DNA from: Lactobacillus kitasatonis DSM 16761 = JCM 1039
GTDB taxonomy: Bacteria > Bacillota > Bacilli > Lactobacillales > Lactobacillaceae
Reading direction: 5' to 3'
Length of the DNA stretch: 64,000 nucleotides
Assembly: GCF_000615285.1 (NCBI RefSeq)
Contig: NZ_BALU01000010.1
Location: 28,274 to 92,273, forward strand
A program made the position numbers and the translations under genes. The notes under the pieces were generated by a model. The model saw nothing but the letters and a program-made list of their open reading frames with translations, searched no databases and was not told where the DNA came from. The first letter of the stretch is position 1. Every line of letters begins with the position of its first letter. Shown here piece by piece: positions 1 to 8,459 of the stretch.

Positions 1-422
1 AAAGCGAATCAGCTCAAAAGGCCTACCGTAAGTTTTTTGATGTCTTACTTAAAAATGATGTTGATGGTGAAAGTGTAATTTTCCACTGTACTGCCGGTAA
101 AGATAGAACTGGTTTTGGTGCCCTACTTATTCTTAGCGCACTAGGCGTGCCTTTTAGTACTATTAAGCAAGATTACCTTTTAACCAACATCACTACTAAG
201 GACTTCGTTGACAGTATGATTGAACATGCTCGTCAAAATGGTCGAAACGAAAATGTGTTGCAATCTATTCGTGATATTCAAAGCGTGCGTCCAGAATACT
301 TGGTCCACGCAGTCAAAGTTTTAAACGACGAATACGGCAGCATCAACGACTACTTACGTGATGTAATGAAGCTTTCAAGCGTCGACATCATGCAATTACG
401 TGATATTTACTTAGAAGACTAA
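1..422 (+). CDS. Tyrosine-protein phosphatase, C-terminal part (5' truncated by window edge)
   Basis: The reading frame is already open at base 3, so the gene begins outside the window. About 139 residues remain. The active-site P-loop HCTAGKDRTG (roughly residues 30-39 of the visible part) is the HCxxGKxR(T/S) signature of the IphP/LipA-type tyrosine/serine phosphatases common in lactobacilli. The Cys is the phosphate-accepting nucleophile and the Arg binds phosphate. The C-terminal part is helical. A GTG at 147 could look like a start, but it lies downstream of the catalytic loop and cannot be the true one. Protein or phosphoinositide substrate cannot be told from the sequence. It converges on the EIIA gene, whose stop lies only 4 bases away. 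Confidence 0.85.
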   Translation, partial: SESAQKAYRKFFDVLLKNDVDGESVIFHCTAGKDRTGFGALLILSALGVPFSTIKQDYLLTNITTKDFVDSMIEHARQNGRNENVLQSIRDIQSVRPEYLVHAVKVLNDEYGSINDYLRDVMKLSSVDIMQLRDIYLED

Positions 423-425
423 TTT

Positions 426-929
426 TTAGTCTTCTTTTTCTTTATCCTCAAACTTTTGTTTCAAAAAGGCATATATTGCGTGCGGATCGGTAAAGTTAAA
501 TACTTCGCGCAATTCATTGGCTGGCGTATCAGCTAAAAAGTCCATGACGCTAGCTAATAATTCGGCTTGGCCATCAGGATCATTATCCAAGAGCATGAAC
601 AAAAACTTTACTTCAAGTGGTTGAGTCGGATTGATCATATTATGAAAAACGACAGGATGAACTAATGAAACTGGAACAATCAATCTGGTATTAACAAACT
701 CACCTTCTGTGTGGGGAATGGCGATATTAGGAATATTTTTACCCAAGGTTGAAGTGTCTAAGCCAGTAGGAAAATTGTGTTCACGATCAATAATGTGAGA
801 TAAAAAGTTGCCCTTTACATAGCCTTGTTCAAGCAAATTGTCATAGATTTCTTTTAACACTAAATCTTGCTTAGGTTGGTCTGAAACAAAGATAGCATTA
901 GGTGCGAAAAGTTTTTTTGAATTAGTCAT
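426..929 (-). CDS. PTS EIIA component, galactitol/fructose type, stand-alone
   Basis: A 167-aa protein matching a single PTS EIIA type-2 domain, which relays phosphate from HPr to an EIIB. The likely phospho-accepting His is H73 in NIAIPHTEG, preceded by FPTGL, a pattern typical of Gat-type EIIA proteins. The start was set at the ATG at 929 because AGAGG sits 8-9 bases upstream; a longer frame reaching 980 has no ribosome site. No EIIB or EIIC gene is nearby, so it either serves a transporter encoded elsewhere or has a regulatory role. It is divergent from ntd across a 120-bp gap that carries two AAGTTAAC copies (971-978 and 1009-1016). Confidence 0.82.
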   Translation of the reverse strand: MTNSKKLFAPNAIFVSDQPKQDLVLKEIYDNLLEQGYVKGNFLSHIIDREHNFPTGLDTSTLGKNIPNIAIPHTEGEFVNTRLIVPVSLVHPVVFHNMINPTQPLEVKFLFMLLDNDPDGQAELLASVMDFLADTPANELREVFNFTDPHAIYAFLKQKFEDKEKED

Positions 930-1049
930 TGAAATTTCCTCTCTAAATGTGGAATTAACATTTTCACCATAAGTTAACAAGACGTTTTTTTCAACAAAAA
1001 AGATGATAAAGTTAACTTAATAGTTGTTTATTTTTTTAGGGAGAAAACG

Positions 1050-1526
1050 ATGACAAAAACAAAGACTTTATATTTCGGTGCTGGTTGGTTCAACGAAAAG
1101 CAAAACAAAGCTTACAAAGAAGCCATGGAAGCTTTAAAGAAGAACCCTACTGTTGACTTGGAAAACAGCTACGTTCCACTTGATAACCAATACAAGGGCA
1201 TTCGTGTAGACGAACACCCTGAATATTTACACGATATCGAATGGGCATCTGCTACCTACCACAATGACTTAGTTGGTATTAAGTCTTCTGACGTAATGCT
1301 TGGCGTATATTTGCCTGAAGAAGAAGATGTTGGTCTTGGTATGGAACTTGGCTATGCTTTATCACAAGGTAAATACATCTTGCTTGTTATTCCTGATGAA
1401 GACTACGGTAAGCCAATCAACTTGATGAGCTGGGGCGTTTGCGACAACGTAATCAAGATCAGCGAATTGAAGGACTTCGACTTCAACAGACCTCGCTTCA
1501 ACTTCTACGATGGTGCCGTATATTAA
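1050..1526 (+). CDS. ntd: Nucleoside 2-deoxyribosyltransferase (type II)
   Basis: A 158-aa cytoplasmic enzyme exchanging bases between 2'-deoxynucleosides, part of the nucleoside salvage on which many lactobacilli depend. It is close to full-length identity in layout to the L. leichmannii/L. helveticus NTD family: YFGAGWF at the N-terminus, the central RVDEHPEYLHD, and the catalytic Glu in GLGMELGYAL (E99, equal to E98 of the L. leichmannii enzyme). The C-terminal NFYDGAVY, whose carboxylate helps form the neighbouring active site in the hexamer, is intact. The ribosome site AGGGAG lies 7 bases before the ATG. A strong hairpin terminator follows, so it is probably monocistronic. Confidence 0.95.
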   Translation: MTKTKTLYFGAGWFNEKQNKAYKEAMEALKKNPTVDLENSYVPLDNQYKGIRVDEHPEYLHDIEWASATYHNDLVGIKSSDVMLGVYLPEEEDVGLGMELGYALSQGKYILLVIPDEDYGKPINLMSWGVCDNVIKISELKDFDFNRPRFNFYDGAVY

Positions 1527-1553
1527 TTTAAAAAATAAAAAAGACAAAATAAA

Positions 1554-1597
1554 TGACCCCTCGCAATTTCACTTGTATTGCGAAGGGTCACTTTTTA
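1554..1597. terminator. Intrinsic terminator after ntd (bidirectional)
   Basis: TGACCC-C-TCGCAAT pairs with ATTGCGA-A-GGGTCA around a 9-base loop, 13 pairs with one mismatch. A T-run follows on the + strand and T-rich sequence follows on the - strand, so it could also end a minus-strand transcript from the 1.6-1.85 kb gap. Confidence 0.85.
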
Positions 1598-1850
1598 TTA
1601 GAATTAATCATGTATAAATATCTTTCTACTACAGATTACATACATCATTCTTCAAGCGACTGCCAAGTTATTCATTGTTTTATGCCCACCTCACAAGGTC
1701 CGGACCTCTTATATAAACTATTCGTCACTTGGTGAGAAATTTATTACTGTTCAATTTACAATGCCCATCGGTATCACAAACCTTTCAACTAGTAATTATT
1801 TTTCTCTTCACCAATAATATACCACCTTTTCTCCAAAATTAAAAGCGCTT
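1598..1850 (-). other. Gene-free region with possible structured RNA
   Basis: The 395-bp gap between convergent ntd and nagA holds no convincing reading frame. Read on the minus strand it shows an extended -10 (TGGTATATT, about 1818-1826), then a long imperfect stem: GAGAAA and ATTACT near 1790-1806 pair with AGTAAT and TTTCTC near 1732-1750. A second pairing is AAGTGAC with GTCGCTT (about 1724-1730 and 1656-1662), enclosing the palindrome AGGTCCGGACCT. The hairpin at 1554-1597 could end such a transcript. No match to a known RNA family was recognised (not RNase P, SRP, tmRNA or an obvious 6S fold). Expression and strand are inferred. Confidence 0.3.
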
Positions 1851-1921
1851 ACATAAAAATATTTATAAAAAAATGACTTTAGATTTCTAACGCCATTTTT
1901 CTATCTTTTTAATTGTGTTAA

Positions 1922-3076
1922 TTAAGCCTTGTATCTTGATTCACCATTCATGTAGGTTTCACTCAAAGTCATATCAGGGTTCAAGATCAGGAAGTCGGCA
2001 TCTTTATCTGGAGCAATAGTACCGCACTTGTCCAAAATGTGAGCACTCTTAGCTGGAACATAGCTGGCCATCATAACTGCCTTTTCTGGAGTTGCGATGT
2101 TCCAGTCAACAACGTTCTTGATAGCTTGCTTCAATTGCAAAATTGAACCAGCTAAGTTGTCACCTTCCTTAAGACGAGCCATCCCGTCTTTTACGTAAAC
2201 TGGAAGTTCACCCAACATGTAGTCGCCGTCTGGCATCATACCAGCTTCCATACAGTCAGTAATCAAAGCAATGTGTTCTGTACCTACTGCATTGATCAAA
2301 GCTCTAGCCATTGATGGTTGAACGTGGTGACCATCACAGATTAATTCATCAGTTACATTATTCAAAGCCATTGCAGCGTTTGAAATTGATGGAGTGTGGT
2401 GACTTGGATCTGGCATCCCGTTATAAGTGTGAGTAAACATAGTTGCACCAGCTTCAACGCCTTCAACTGCTTCTTCAAAGGTTGCACTTGAGTGACCTAA
2501 TGCGACAACTACGCCTTCCTTAACAGCTTCACGGATAAATTCCTTTGAGCCCTTTCTTTCAGGAGCCATAGAAATCTTGCAAAGCATACCGTCTGAAGCC
2601 TTTAACCACTTGTTAAATTCGTTGATGTCTGGATCCATCATGTACTTAGGGTTTTCAGCACCAGCGTGTTCTTCAGTAAAGAATGGTCCTTCAAAGTGAA
2701 TACCTTGAATCTTGGCACCAGTTTCTTGACCCTTGTGGTCTGCGAACATCTTACAGATTCTAGTTAAAGTGTCACTACCTGCAGTGATGGTAGTTGGAAG
2801 CCATGAAGTTACACCTGCACTAAGAAGACCATTAGAAATCTTATTAATGCCTTCCCAGTCGCTCTTCATGACATCTTCACGAAGTGAACCGTGGATGTGA
2901 GTATCAACTAAACCTGGAGCAACCCACTTGCCCTTATAGTCGACAATCTTACCTTCTGGCTTTTTAGATTCAGGATAGAAGAAACCAAACTTGTCGTTGT
3001 CTTGAACTTCAAGGTAACCGCCATTTTCTGTTCTGTTTTCTAAGAAAAATTTATCTGCATGAATGTAATAAGTCAT
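1922..3076 (-). CDS. nagA: N-acetylglucosamine-6-phosphate deacetylase
   Basis: A 384-aa amidohydrolase that removes acetate from GlcNAc-6-phosphate, feeding amino-sugar catabolism and wall precursor recycling. It has the metal-binding HxH motif in VDTHIHG near residue 60, the EGPF loop, GHSSATFEE with a metal-binding His, THTYNGM, and the catalytic Asp in ITDCMEAG. Length is normal for the family. The ribosome site GAGAAG precedes the ATG. A near-consensus cre site lies about 25-35 bp upstream, suggesting CcpA control. It is divergent from the GH31 glycosidase, which may supply amino sugars to the same pathway. Confidence 0.95.
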   Translation of the reverse strand: MTYYIHADKFFLENRTENGGYLEVQDNDKFGFFYPESKKPEGKIVDYKGKWVAPGLVDTHIHGSLREDVMKSDWEGINKISNGLLSAGVTSWLPTTITAGSDTLTRICKMFADHKGQETGAKIQGIHFEGPFFTEEHAGAENPKYMMDPDINEFNKWLKASDGMLCKISMAPERKGSKEFIREAVKEGVVVALGHSSATFEEAVEGVEAGATMFTHTYNGMPDPSHHTPSISNAAMALNNVTDELICDGHHVQPSMARALINAVGTEHIALITDCMEAGMMPDGDYMLGELPVYVKDGMARLKEGDNLAGSILQLKQAIKNVVDWNIATPEKAVMMASYVPAKSAHILDKCGTIAPDKDADFLILNPDMTLSETYMNGESRYKA

Positions 3077-3099
3077 ATGTATCTTCTCTCTTCAAAAAT

Positions 3100-3113
3100 A
3101 ATAATCGCTTTCA
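3100..3113. promoter_or_regulatory. cre-like site (CcpA) in the nagA/GH31 divergent region
   Basis: Read on the minus strand the site is TGAAAGCGATTATT, matching the catabolite-responsive element TGWAANCGNTNWCA at all but the last two positions. It lies just upstream of nagA in the region shared with the divergent GH31 gene. Carbon catabolite repression of one or both genes is inferred from the match. Confidence 0.5.
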
Positions 3114-3230
3114 ATATCTTTATTATATCCGATAAAATTGGTCAATACCAGTTTTAATATATTTGAACAAAAAGTTTTCTGTTTTTTAGTTATAATATAT
3201 GGTAACAAGTAAAATTAGGAAGAAAGCAAT

Positions 3231-6200
3231 ATGACACAAAATACTCAAATAGAAAGACACCAATTAGGTCAGCTCATCGGTGCTAATAAACGTGATCATT
3301 ATTATGAACTCCATTATTCCACTGGAGAAGTTGCTCGTCTTTATATTTTAGCTGACGGGATATTCCGTTATTTCCTTGATCCTGCTAAAAATTTTGATGA
3401 GAATCACTCTTCTTTTGTTGACCTGGCTCAATTTGATAATAGTTACTTTGAAAAATCTAAGCCTAAGGCTACTAGTGATTCGTTAATTATTCAATCCGGC
3501 AATTATCAGCTTATTTTTCAGCAAAAACCAGCCGTAATGAATATTTTTGATGAGACTTTGCACCGCAATCGCGTAATGCAGCTTAGTCCGCTTGAATTAG
3601 ATCAAAATCAAACAACTGAGATTTTGAAGCAACATAAGAATGAATTTTATTTTGGTGGCGGGATGCAAAATGGCTACTTCAGCCACAAGGATCAAGTCAT
3701 CGAAATCAAGCGCGACAAGATTACTGGTAAGGGCGGCGTGTTAAGCCAAATCCCATTTTTCTGGGCTAACTCTGGTTTTGGTGAATTGCGCAACACTGAA
3801 TCAACTGGTAGCTACGACTTTGGTAAAACTGAAGCTGATGCTGCTATCTTGAAGCATAATACTAACGTATTTGATACCTTCTATCTTTTGGGTAATTCTC
3901 CTAAAGATATTTTGGCTAAATACTACACTTTGACTGGTAAGCCATTGATGCCACCTAAGTATGCATTAGGCTTGGGTCACATCGGTAACTTTTTGACCAC
4001 GCTTTGGCAACCTGGTGAAGCTAAGGAAAGAAACGCCACCGTCTTTGAAGATGGCAATTACTACACTAGAACTGATAATCCAGAAAATTCTAACGGCAAG
4101 GCTTCCTTGAACGGTGAAGAAGAATACCAATTTTCTGCTCGTGCCATGGTCGACCGCTATGAAAAGCAGCACTTCAAGTTAAGCTGGATTGTGCCTAACT
4201 ACGAGATTCAAGACGTTAATCCAGAAGCGATGACTAGCTTTAGCGATTATGCTTCTAGCCGTGATGTTAATGCCGGTGTTTGGAGCGGGGATGAAACACC
4301 TAAGACAGCTCCAGATACTACCTTTATTCAAACTACCAGCAGCAATCCTAAGACTTTAAAGGACGATGCAATTATTTTGCGCGACAACTTAAAGCGCAAG
4401 CGTCCACTTATTTTCTCAAATACAGGAATTGCTGGTAGCCAAAGCAGAACTATTTTGGCCTTTGGTGATACTGGCGGCAACTGGGAAAACATCCCAACTC
4501 AAGTGGCAGGCTTCTTAGGCTCTAGTCTTTCAGGTCAGCCTTTAATTGGTAGTGCAGTTGACGGAACTGCTGGCGGTGGTAATGCTCAAATCAGTATTCG
4601 TGACTTCGAATGGAAGGCATTCACTCCACTACTCTTCAATTTGGATGACCAAGGCAAGTTCAGTAAGACTCCATTTGCTTATAACAGCAAGATGACTCAA
4701 ATTAACCGCGCATATTTGAAATTACGTGAACAGCTTCAAACTTACATGTACACGTTAATTTACTGCGCACAAGTTGGCGAACCAATCATGCGTCCACTTT
4801 TCTTGGAATTTCCACATGAACAAATTAACTACACGCCTCAAGCAGGTCACGAATTTATGCTTGGACCTAACTTGCTCATTTCACCAATTGTTAACGGACG
4901 TGAAGATGGCAATGGTAATTCTAGAAAAGACAACCTTTATTTGCCTAACCACCGTACAATGTGGATTGATTTATTCGATGGTAAGAAATACTTGGGTGGC
5001 CGTGTTTACAACAAGCAGTCTTACCCATCTTGGCACTTACCAGTCTTCGTTCGTGGCGGTTCAATCTTTGACTTGGGTGAACGCAACTACGTCCTTTACC
5101 CACAAGGCCACAGCAAGATGGTTACTTACGATGACAATGGTTACAATGATTACTCAAGAAATCATGTTTCTACTCAAATCAGCAGTGATCTTGAAGCAAG
5201 CAAGTTGACCATTACGATCGATCCAACTCAAGGTGATTTCAGTACTTTCCAAACAGAGAATACGACTAACTTGAACATCATGTGCGATGGTTACCCTGAT
5301 GGTTTAACCGTTAAGATCAATGATCAAGTCATCAACATGCAAGAATATGGCACAGTTGATACTTTCGCCCATGCAAAGGAAGGTTTCTTCTTCAATACCA
5401 ACTACAGCTGGATGCCAGAATTTGATCAATACCAGGAAAAGAAACAAACAGCTTTGCAAATTAAGTTGGCTAAGCGTGATATTACTGATTCTAAGATCGA
5501 AATTACTATCCGTAACTTCAGATACGGTAATGAAACTTTGGTTCACGCAATTACCGACTCTTTGCTTCGTTCACCAAAACAACCAACAGTTGATCCAGAC
5601 AAGATTAGCTCACACTCATTGACGGTTGTTTGGCCACAATTAACTGACAAGGTTCAAATTGAAGTTAATGGTATTTTGCATGACGGTATCGATGGTAGTT
5701 CATTCACCTTCCATGAATTGGTACCAAATACTCGCTACACATTGCGTTTACGTTATGTCGCAGGTAATAAGGTTTCTGAATGGTCAGATCCATTTGGTGC
5801 AATTACTAAGCCAGATCCAATGAATTATGCGATTAACCACATCAACGTCACTAGCAACTTAACCAGTCAAAAAGATCATCCACTTGAGTATTTGACTGAT
5901 TTGAAACTGGCTAGCGAATGGGCAACAGTTAATGGCGTAAGTGAAGATGAACCGCTTGAATTGAACTTCAAGTTTAATCAATTAGAGCATTTGAGCCGCA
6001 TGGTTTGGGTACCTAGAAAGATTGATCATCAAGGTGATCCGGTTGAAGTTAGCGTTGAAACTTCTACAGATGGAATCAACTTTAAACCATATGGTGATCG
6101 TCTTACTTGGAAGTCTGACAGCAAGAATAAGGTTGTCGGCTTGCGTGATGTGGCTGCTAAGGCGATCAGATTGAAGGTTTACAAGTCATCTGGTCCATTC

Positions 6201-6245
6201 ATTGCATCTAAGGAAGTTATCTTCTTTAGAGAAAAGAAGGATTAA
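3231..6245 (+). CDS. GH31-type alpha-glycosidase with C-terminal Fn3 and discoidin domains
   Basis: A 1004-aa protein. Residues 1-230 form the N-terminal beta-sandwich typical of GH31. The barrel follows to about residue 560, with FYFGGGMQNGYF, a candidate nucleophile region GVWSGDETPK (D354/E355) and the acid/base-like GDTGGNWE (D413). Domain-C strands follow. Residues 783-868 resemble a fibronectin type III domain and 872-1002 an F5/8-type (CBM32-like) domain. There is no signal peptide or anchor, so it is probably cytoplasmic. The catalytic segments deviate from plain alpha-glucosidases. Together with the divergent nagA this makes an alpha-N-acetylgalactosaminidase-like GH31 subfamily possible, but that is inference. 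Ribosome site AGGAAG. Confidence 0.8.
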   Translation: MTQNTQIERHQLGQLIGANKRDHYYELHYSTGEVARLYILADGIFRYFLDPAKNFDENHSSFVDLAQFDNSYFEKSKPKATSDSLIIQSGNYQLIFQQKPAVMNIFDETLHRNRVMQLSPLELDQNQTTEILKQHKNEFYFGGGMQNGYFSHKDQVIEIKRDKITGKGGVLSQIPFFWANSGFGELRNTESTGSYDFGKTEADAAILKHNTNVFDTFYLLGNSPKDILAKYYTLTGKPLMPPKYALGLGHIGNFLTTLWQPGEAKERNATVFEDGNYYTRTDNPENSNGKASLNGEEEYQFSARAMVDRYEKQHFKLSWIVPNYEIQDVNPEAMTSFSDYASSRDVNAGVWSGDETPKTAPDTTFIQTTSSNPKTLKDDAIILRDNLKRKRPLIFSNTGIAGSQSRTILAFGDTGGNWENIPTQVAGFLGSSLSGQPLIGSAVDGTAGGGNAQISIRDFEWKAFTPLLFNLDDQGKFSKTPFAYNSKMTQINRAYLKLREQLQTYMYTLIYCAQVGEPIMRPLFLEFPHEQINYTPQAGHEFMLGPNLLISPIVNGREDGNGNSRKDNLYLPNHRTMWIDLFDGKKYLGGRVYNKQSYPSWHLPVFVRGGSIFDLGERNYVLYPQGHSKMVTYDDNGYNDYSRNHVSTQISSDLEASKLTITIDPTQGDFSTFQTENTTNLNIMCDGYPDGLTVKINDQVINMQEYGTVDTFAHAKEGFFFNTNYSWMPEFDQYQEKKQTALQIKLAKRDITDSKIEITIRNFRYGNETLVHAITDSLLRSPKQPTVDPDKISSHSLTVVWPQLTDKVQIEVNGILHDGIDGSSFTFHELVPNTRYTLRLRYVAGNKVSEWSDPFGAITKPDPMNYAINHINVTSNLTSQKDHPLEYLTDLKLASEWATVNGVSEDEPLELNFKFNQLEHLSRMVWVPRKIDHQGDPVEVSVETSTDGINFKPYGDRLTWKSDSKNKVVGLRDVAAKAIRLKVYKSSGPFIASKEVIFFREKKD

Positions 6246-6256
6246 TAAGAAATCAA

Positions 6257-6285
6257 ATAGGCTCTCATGATGAGAGCCTATTTTT
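6257..6285 (+). terminator. Intrinsic terminator after the GH31 gene
   Basis: ATAGGCTCTCA-TGA-TGAGAGCCTAT is a perfect 11-bp stem followed by TTTTT. Confidence 0.92.
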
Positions 6286-6300
6286 ACTTAAAAATACATT

Positions 6301-6429
6301 ATGAAAATATCAGAAGCATTACGAAACTACAGACAAGAAATTGGATTATCACAAAAAGAATTTATTGGAGATATTATTTCTGCAGCACAATATTCTCGAA
6401 TAGAAAAAGGAACACAAGAAATTAATTGA
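6301..6429 (+). pseudogene. Remnant of an Rgg/GadR/MutR-family regulator (N-terminal HTH only)
   Basis: Translation from the ATG at 6301 gives 42 residues ending in TGA. They form the N-terminal helix-turn-helix of an Rgg-type regulator: KISEALRNYRQEIGLSQKEF, then AAQYSRIEKGTQEIN. Full-length members run about 270-290 aa. Beyond the stop, fragments such as PNKVDEFYA near 6495-6521 still resemble the next part of the family in a different frame, so the rest has been lost by deletion and frameshift. No good ribosome site is visible. An intact Rgg gene occurs at 50.5-51.3 kb. Confidence 0.7.
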
Positions 6430-6503
6430 GACTGTAAAATGTTTTGTGTAAGGATGGATAATTCCTTACTTAACCTGGTCCTAATATTGTCCTAATAAAG
6501 TAG

Positions 6504-6746
6504 ATGAATTTTATGCATAATCATGATATTTATCACGCAATTCTAAAAAATCGGAAAATCAATCGCATAATTTTACCAATCGAAGCAATTTACTGCGTTT
6601 GGTTAGCTATGACTTTAGTTTTTAATTTTAAATGGTTCGCCTATTCTATTGATACACAATTTGTGTTGATCAGCCTTTTCTTTTTTATTGGATGGATATT
6701 TAATCTAATTAAGAAAAGAAAATCGCATAAATCAAAACTAAAATAA
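6504..6746 (+). CDS. Small two-helix membrane protein, unknown function
   Basis: An 80-aa frame with two hydrophobic segments (about residues 22-44 and 50-70) and a very basic tail (KKRKSHKSKLK), so the C-terminus is probably cytoplasmic. No family was recognised. The ATG at 6504 lacks a clear ribosome site and overlaps the remnant of the Rgg gene; the start could instead be at Met4, or the frame may be part of the decayed locus. A strong terminator follows directly, which supports it being, or having been, the end of a transcription unit. Confidence 0.45.
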   Translation: MNFMHNHDIYHAILKNRKINRIILPIEAIYCVWLAMTLVFNFKWFAYSIDTQFVLISLFFFIGWIFNLIKKRKSHKSKLK

Positions 6747-6786
6747 AAAATCCTCAGTTGATTATTAATCAGCTGAGGATTTTTTG
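6746..6786 (+). terminator. Intrinsic terminator
   Basis: AATCCTCAG-T-TGAT pairs with ATCA-G-CTGAGGATT and is followed by TTTTTT. The A-rich left flank could also serve the minus strand. Confidence 0.85.
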
Positions 6787-6836
6787 GCTTCTCTTATTTT
6801 CTTTTCATGTATCTCTTGCTAGTATCTTTCAAATAG

Positions 6837-6862
6837 AAAAGCGCCTGTAAAGGCGCTTTAGC
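6837..6862 (-). terminator. Intrinsic terminator of the yibE/F-esterase operon
   Basis: AAAGCGCC-TGTAAA-GGCGCTTT hairpin. On the minus strand it is followed by T-rich sequence, about 20 bp past the stop of the esterase gene. Confidence 0.85.
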
Positions 6863-6880
6863 AAATTATCATAACTTAAA

Positions 6881-7702
6881 TTATTCTCCCCACTCACTTT
6901 TCAGCCATTCCATTGCTAAATTAAACCAATGAGCGGCGTGCGGATTTTCTTGCCATTCACGACCCTTAGTTTGTACATTATGACGTGCCAAAGAAAATCC
7001 ATGATAGCCGTGATTAAACAAATGTACTTCAGTTGGGACTTTATTCTTATTCAATGCACCAATATATTCAATTGAGTTTCCGATCAAAACAACTGGATCA
7101 TCCCATGCCTGGAAGATAAATGTATTTGGTGTTTCACGTGTAACACCTAATGCACTATCCAAAAGGTCCTTCTCTTCTGGCATCTTATTCTTTTGATCTT
7201 CTGGAATAGGAAAACCAATCTTTTCAATATTGATTAGTGGATATCCCAAAATCGTCTTATTAGGTAATACATCATCTTTTTCAAAACCGTATTTTTTTTG
7301 ATACAAAGGACTAGTTGCCATATTGTTGGCTACACTGACAACATGTCCACCAGCTGAAAAACCAATTGTCAAAATGCGTTCAGGATCTAAATTATATTCT
7401 TCCGCATGATCTCTAAAGAACTTTACAGTTGATAAAACATCAAGACCCGCATCAGGATAAATCTTGCCCTCATCGTGCACTAAGTTATATTCCATCACGA
7501 CACTATTGAAGCCTTCATTGTTAAAGGCTAAAGCAACCGGCTCACTTTCTCTTTGAGACAAGTGTTCAAAGCTGCCGCCCGGAACCACGATTGCTAAAGG
7601 ACGTTTTTGTTCCACTAGCTCCGGATTTTGATCCAGTACGTAAGTATGAATCTTGAATTCACGCTTATTAAAATTAGTTAGTGTCAGATTTTCTATCTTC
7701 AT
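6881..7702 (-). CDS. Alpha/beta-hydrolase esterase (BD-FAE/carbohydrate-esterase-like)
   Basis: A 273-aa cytoplasmic esterase. PGGSF near residue 41 is the oxyanion-hole region, GFSAGG carries the nucleophile S116, an acidic residue lies in AWDDPVV and the His in NHGYHGF. The fold and motif set fit the acetyl/feruloyl esterase group often annotated as xylan esterase or lipase; the substrate is not determined. No signal peptide is present. The start overlaps the upstream membrane gene by 29 bases, with AAAGGA upstream, so it is the last gene of a three-gene operon. Confidence 0.85.
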   Translation of the reverse strand: MKIENLTLTNFNKREFKIHTYVLDQNPELVEQKRPLAIVVPGGSFEHLSQRESEPVALAFNNEGFNSVVMEYNLVHDEGKIYPDAGLDVLSTVKFFRDHAEEYNLDPERILTIGFSAGGHVVSVANNMATSPLYQKKYGFEKDDVLPNKTILGYPLINIEKIGFPIPEDQKNKMPEEKDLLDSALGVTRETPNTFIFQAWDDPVVLIGNSIEYIGALNKNKVPTEVHLFNHGYHGFSLARHNVQTKGREWQENPHAAHWFNLAMEWLKSEWGE

Positions 7703-8459
7703 GTTTCAGTCCTTTCTTGCTCATCCCTCTAGATAACATAAACGATGAAAGAGGTACTGTTAATATAACCCCAATTAAAGAATACATGATAATTAATGCT
7801 TCATTAACAAAAAGTTTTTCATTAACGACTTCACCTGGTGTGTAACCTAAACGGAAATACCACAAGAATAGTGACAAGAAGCTGCCAAACATCCCGAATA
7901 AAATAGTGTTCATGGCAGTACCTAAAACGTCGTTACCAATCGCCGTTCCACTATTCATCAACTCTTCTTCACCAATATCAGGATTGTGCTTTTTAATTTC
8001 AAGCAAACCTGAACTCATAGCTACAGCCGCTTCCGCAATTGCACCTAACGTTGAGAAGATAGCCACAGTCACTGCAATCATTGGATAGCTCAACCCCGGC
8101 ATCTGTGACAAACCTACTAGCAGCTCTCCAGCTTCTGGTCCAAGCCCTGCGGCTTGTGCCAAGTACTGGCATCCCCAGATGAACAGACTAATAATCAAGC
8201 AGACCAAAAAGGCTGAATAAAATGAGTTCTTCGCTACAGTGTAATCGTGTGTTCCTAAGAAAATGATCGTCACAAGTTTTAACGGAATAAAGATCAACGT
8301 CAAAATCGCAATATTGATTCCCCATGAGATCAGCATCGCTACCAAAATTAGCAGCAAGGTGTTAATTAAAACACTGAAGAAACTACGAATTCCAGTTTCA
8401 CCGCCGACAATCGTCATCAAAATCGCCAAAACGATGATTAATGCCATCAGCGTACTCAT
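7674..8459 (-). CDS. YibE/F family membrane protein (second of a pair)
   Basis: A 261-aa multi-pass membrane protein with about seven hydrophobic segments and a conserved central stretch (TLGAIAEAAVAMSSGL, then GTAIGNDVLGTAMNTILFG). This is the YibE/F family, whose function is unknown; a transport role is usually assumed. Its ATG overlaps the stop of the upstream YibE/F paralog by 4 bases (ATGA) and its 3' end overlaps the esterase start, indicating translational coupling across the operon. The C-terminus is basic and cytoplasmic. Confidence 0.85.
   Translation of the reverse strand: MSTLMALIIVLAILMTIVGGETGIRSFFSVLINTLLLILVAMLISWGINIAILTLIFIPLKLVTIIFLGTHDYTVAKNSFYSAFLVCLIISLFIWGCQYLAQAAGLGPEAGELLVGLSQMPGLSYPMIAVTVAIFSTLGAIAEAAVAMSSGLLEIKKHNPDIGEEELMNSGTAIGNDVLGTAMNTILFGMFGSFLSLFLWYFRLGYTPGEVVNEKLFVNEALIIMYSLIGVILTVPLSSFMLSRGMSKKGLKHEDRKSDTN

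Noticed and set aside
1598..1850. 6S RNA, T-box or SRP RNA
   Set aside because: No single long hairpin with central bubble, no AGGGTGG-type T-box core and no GGAAGCAG SRP loop could be found.
4774..5208. 144-residue frame inside the GH31 gene
   Set aside because: It lies in another frame of a clear family gene, has no ribosome site and its composition is that of a frame shadow.
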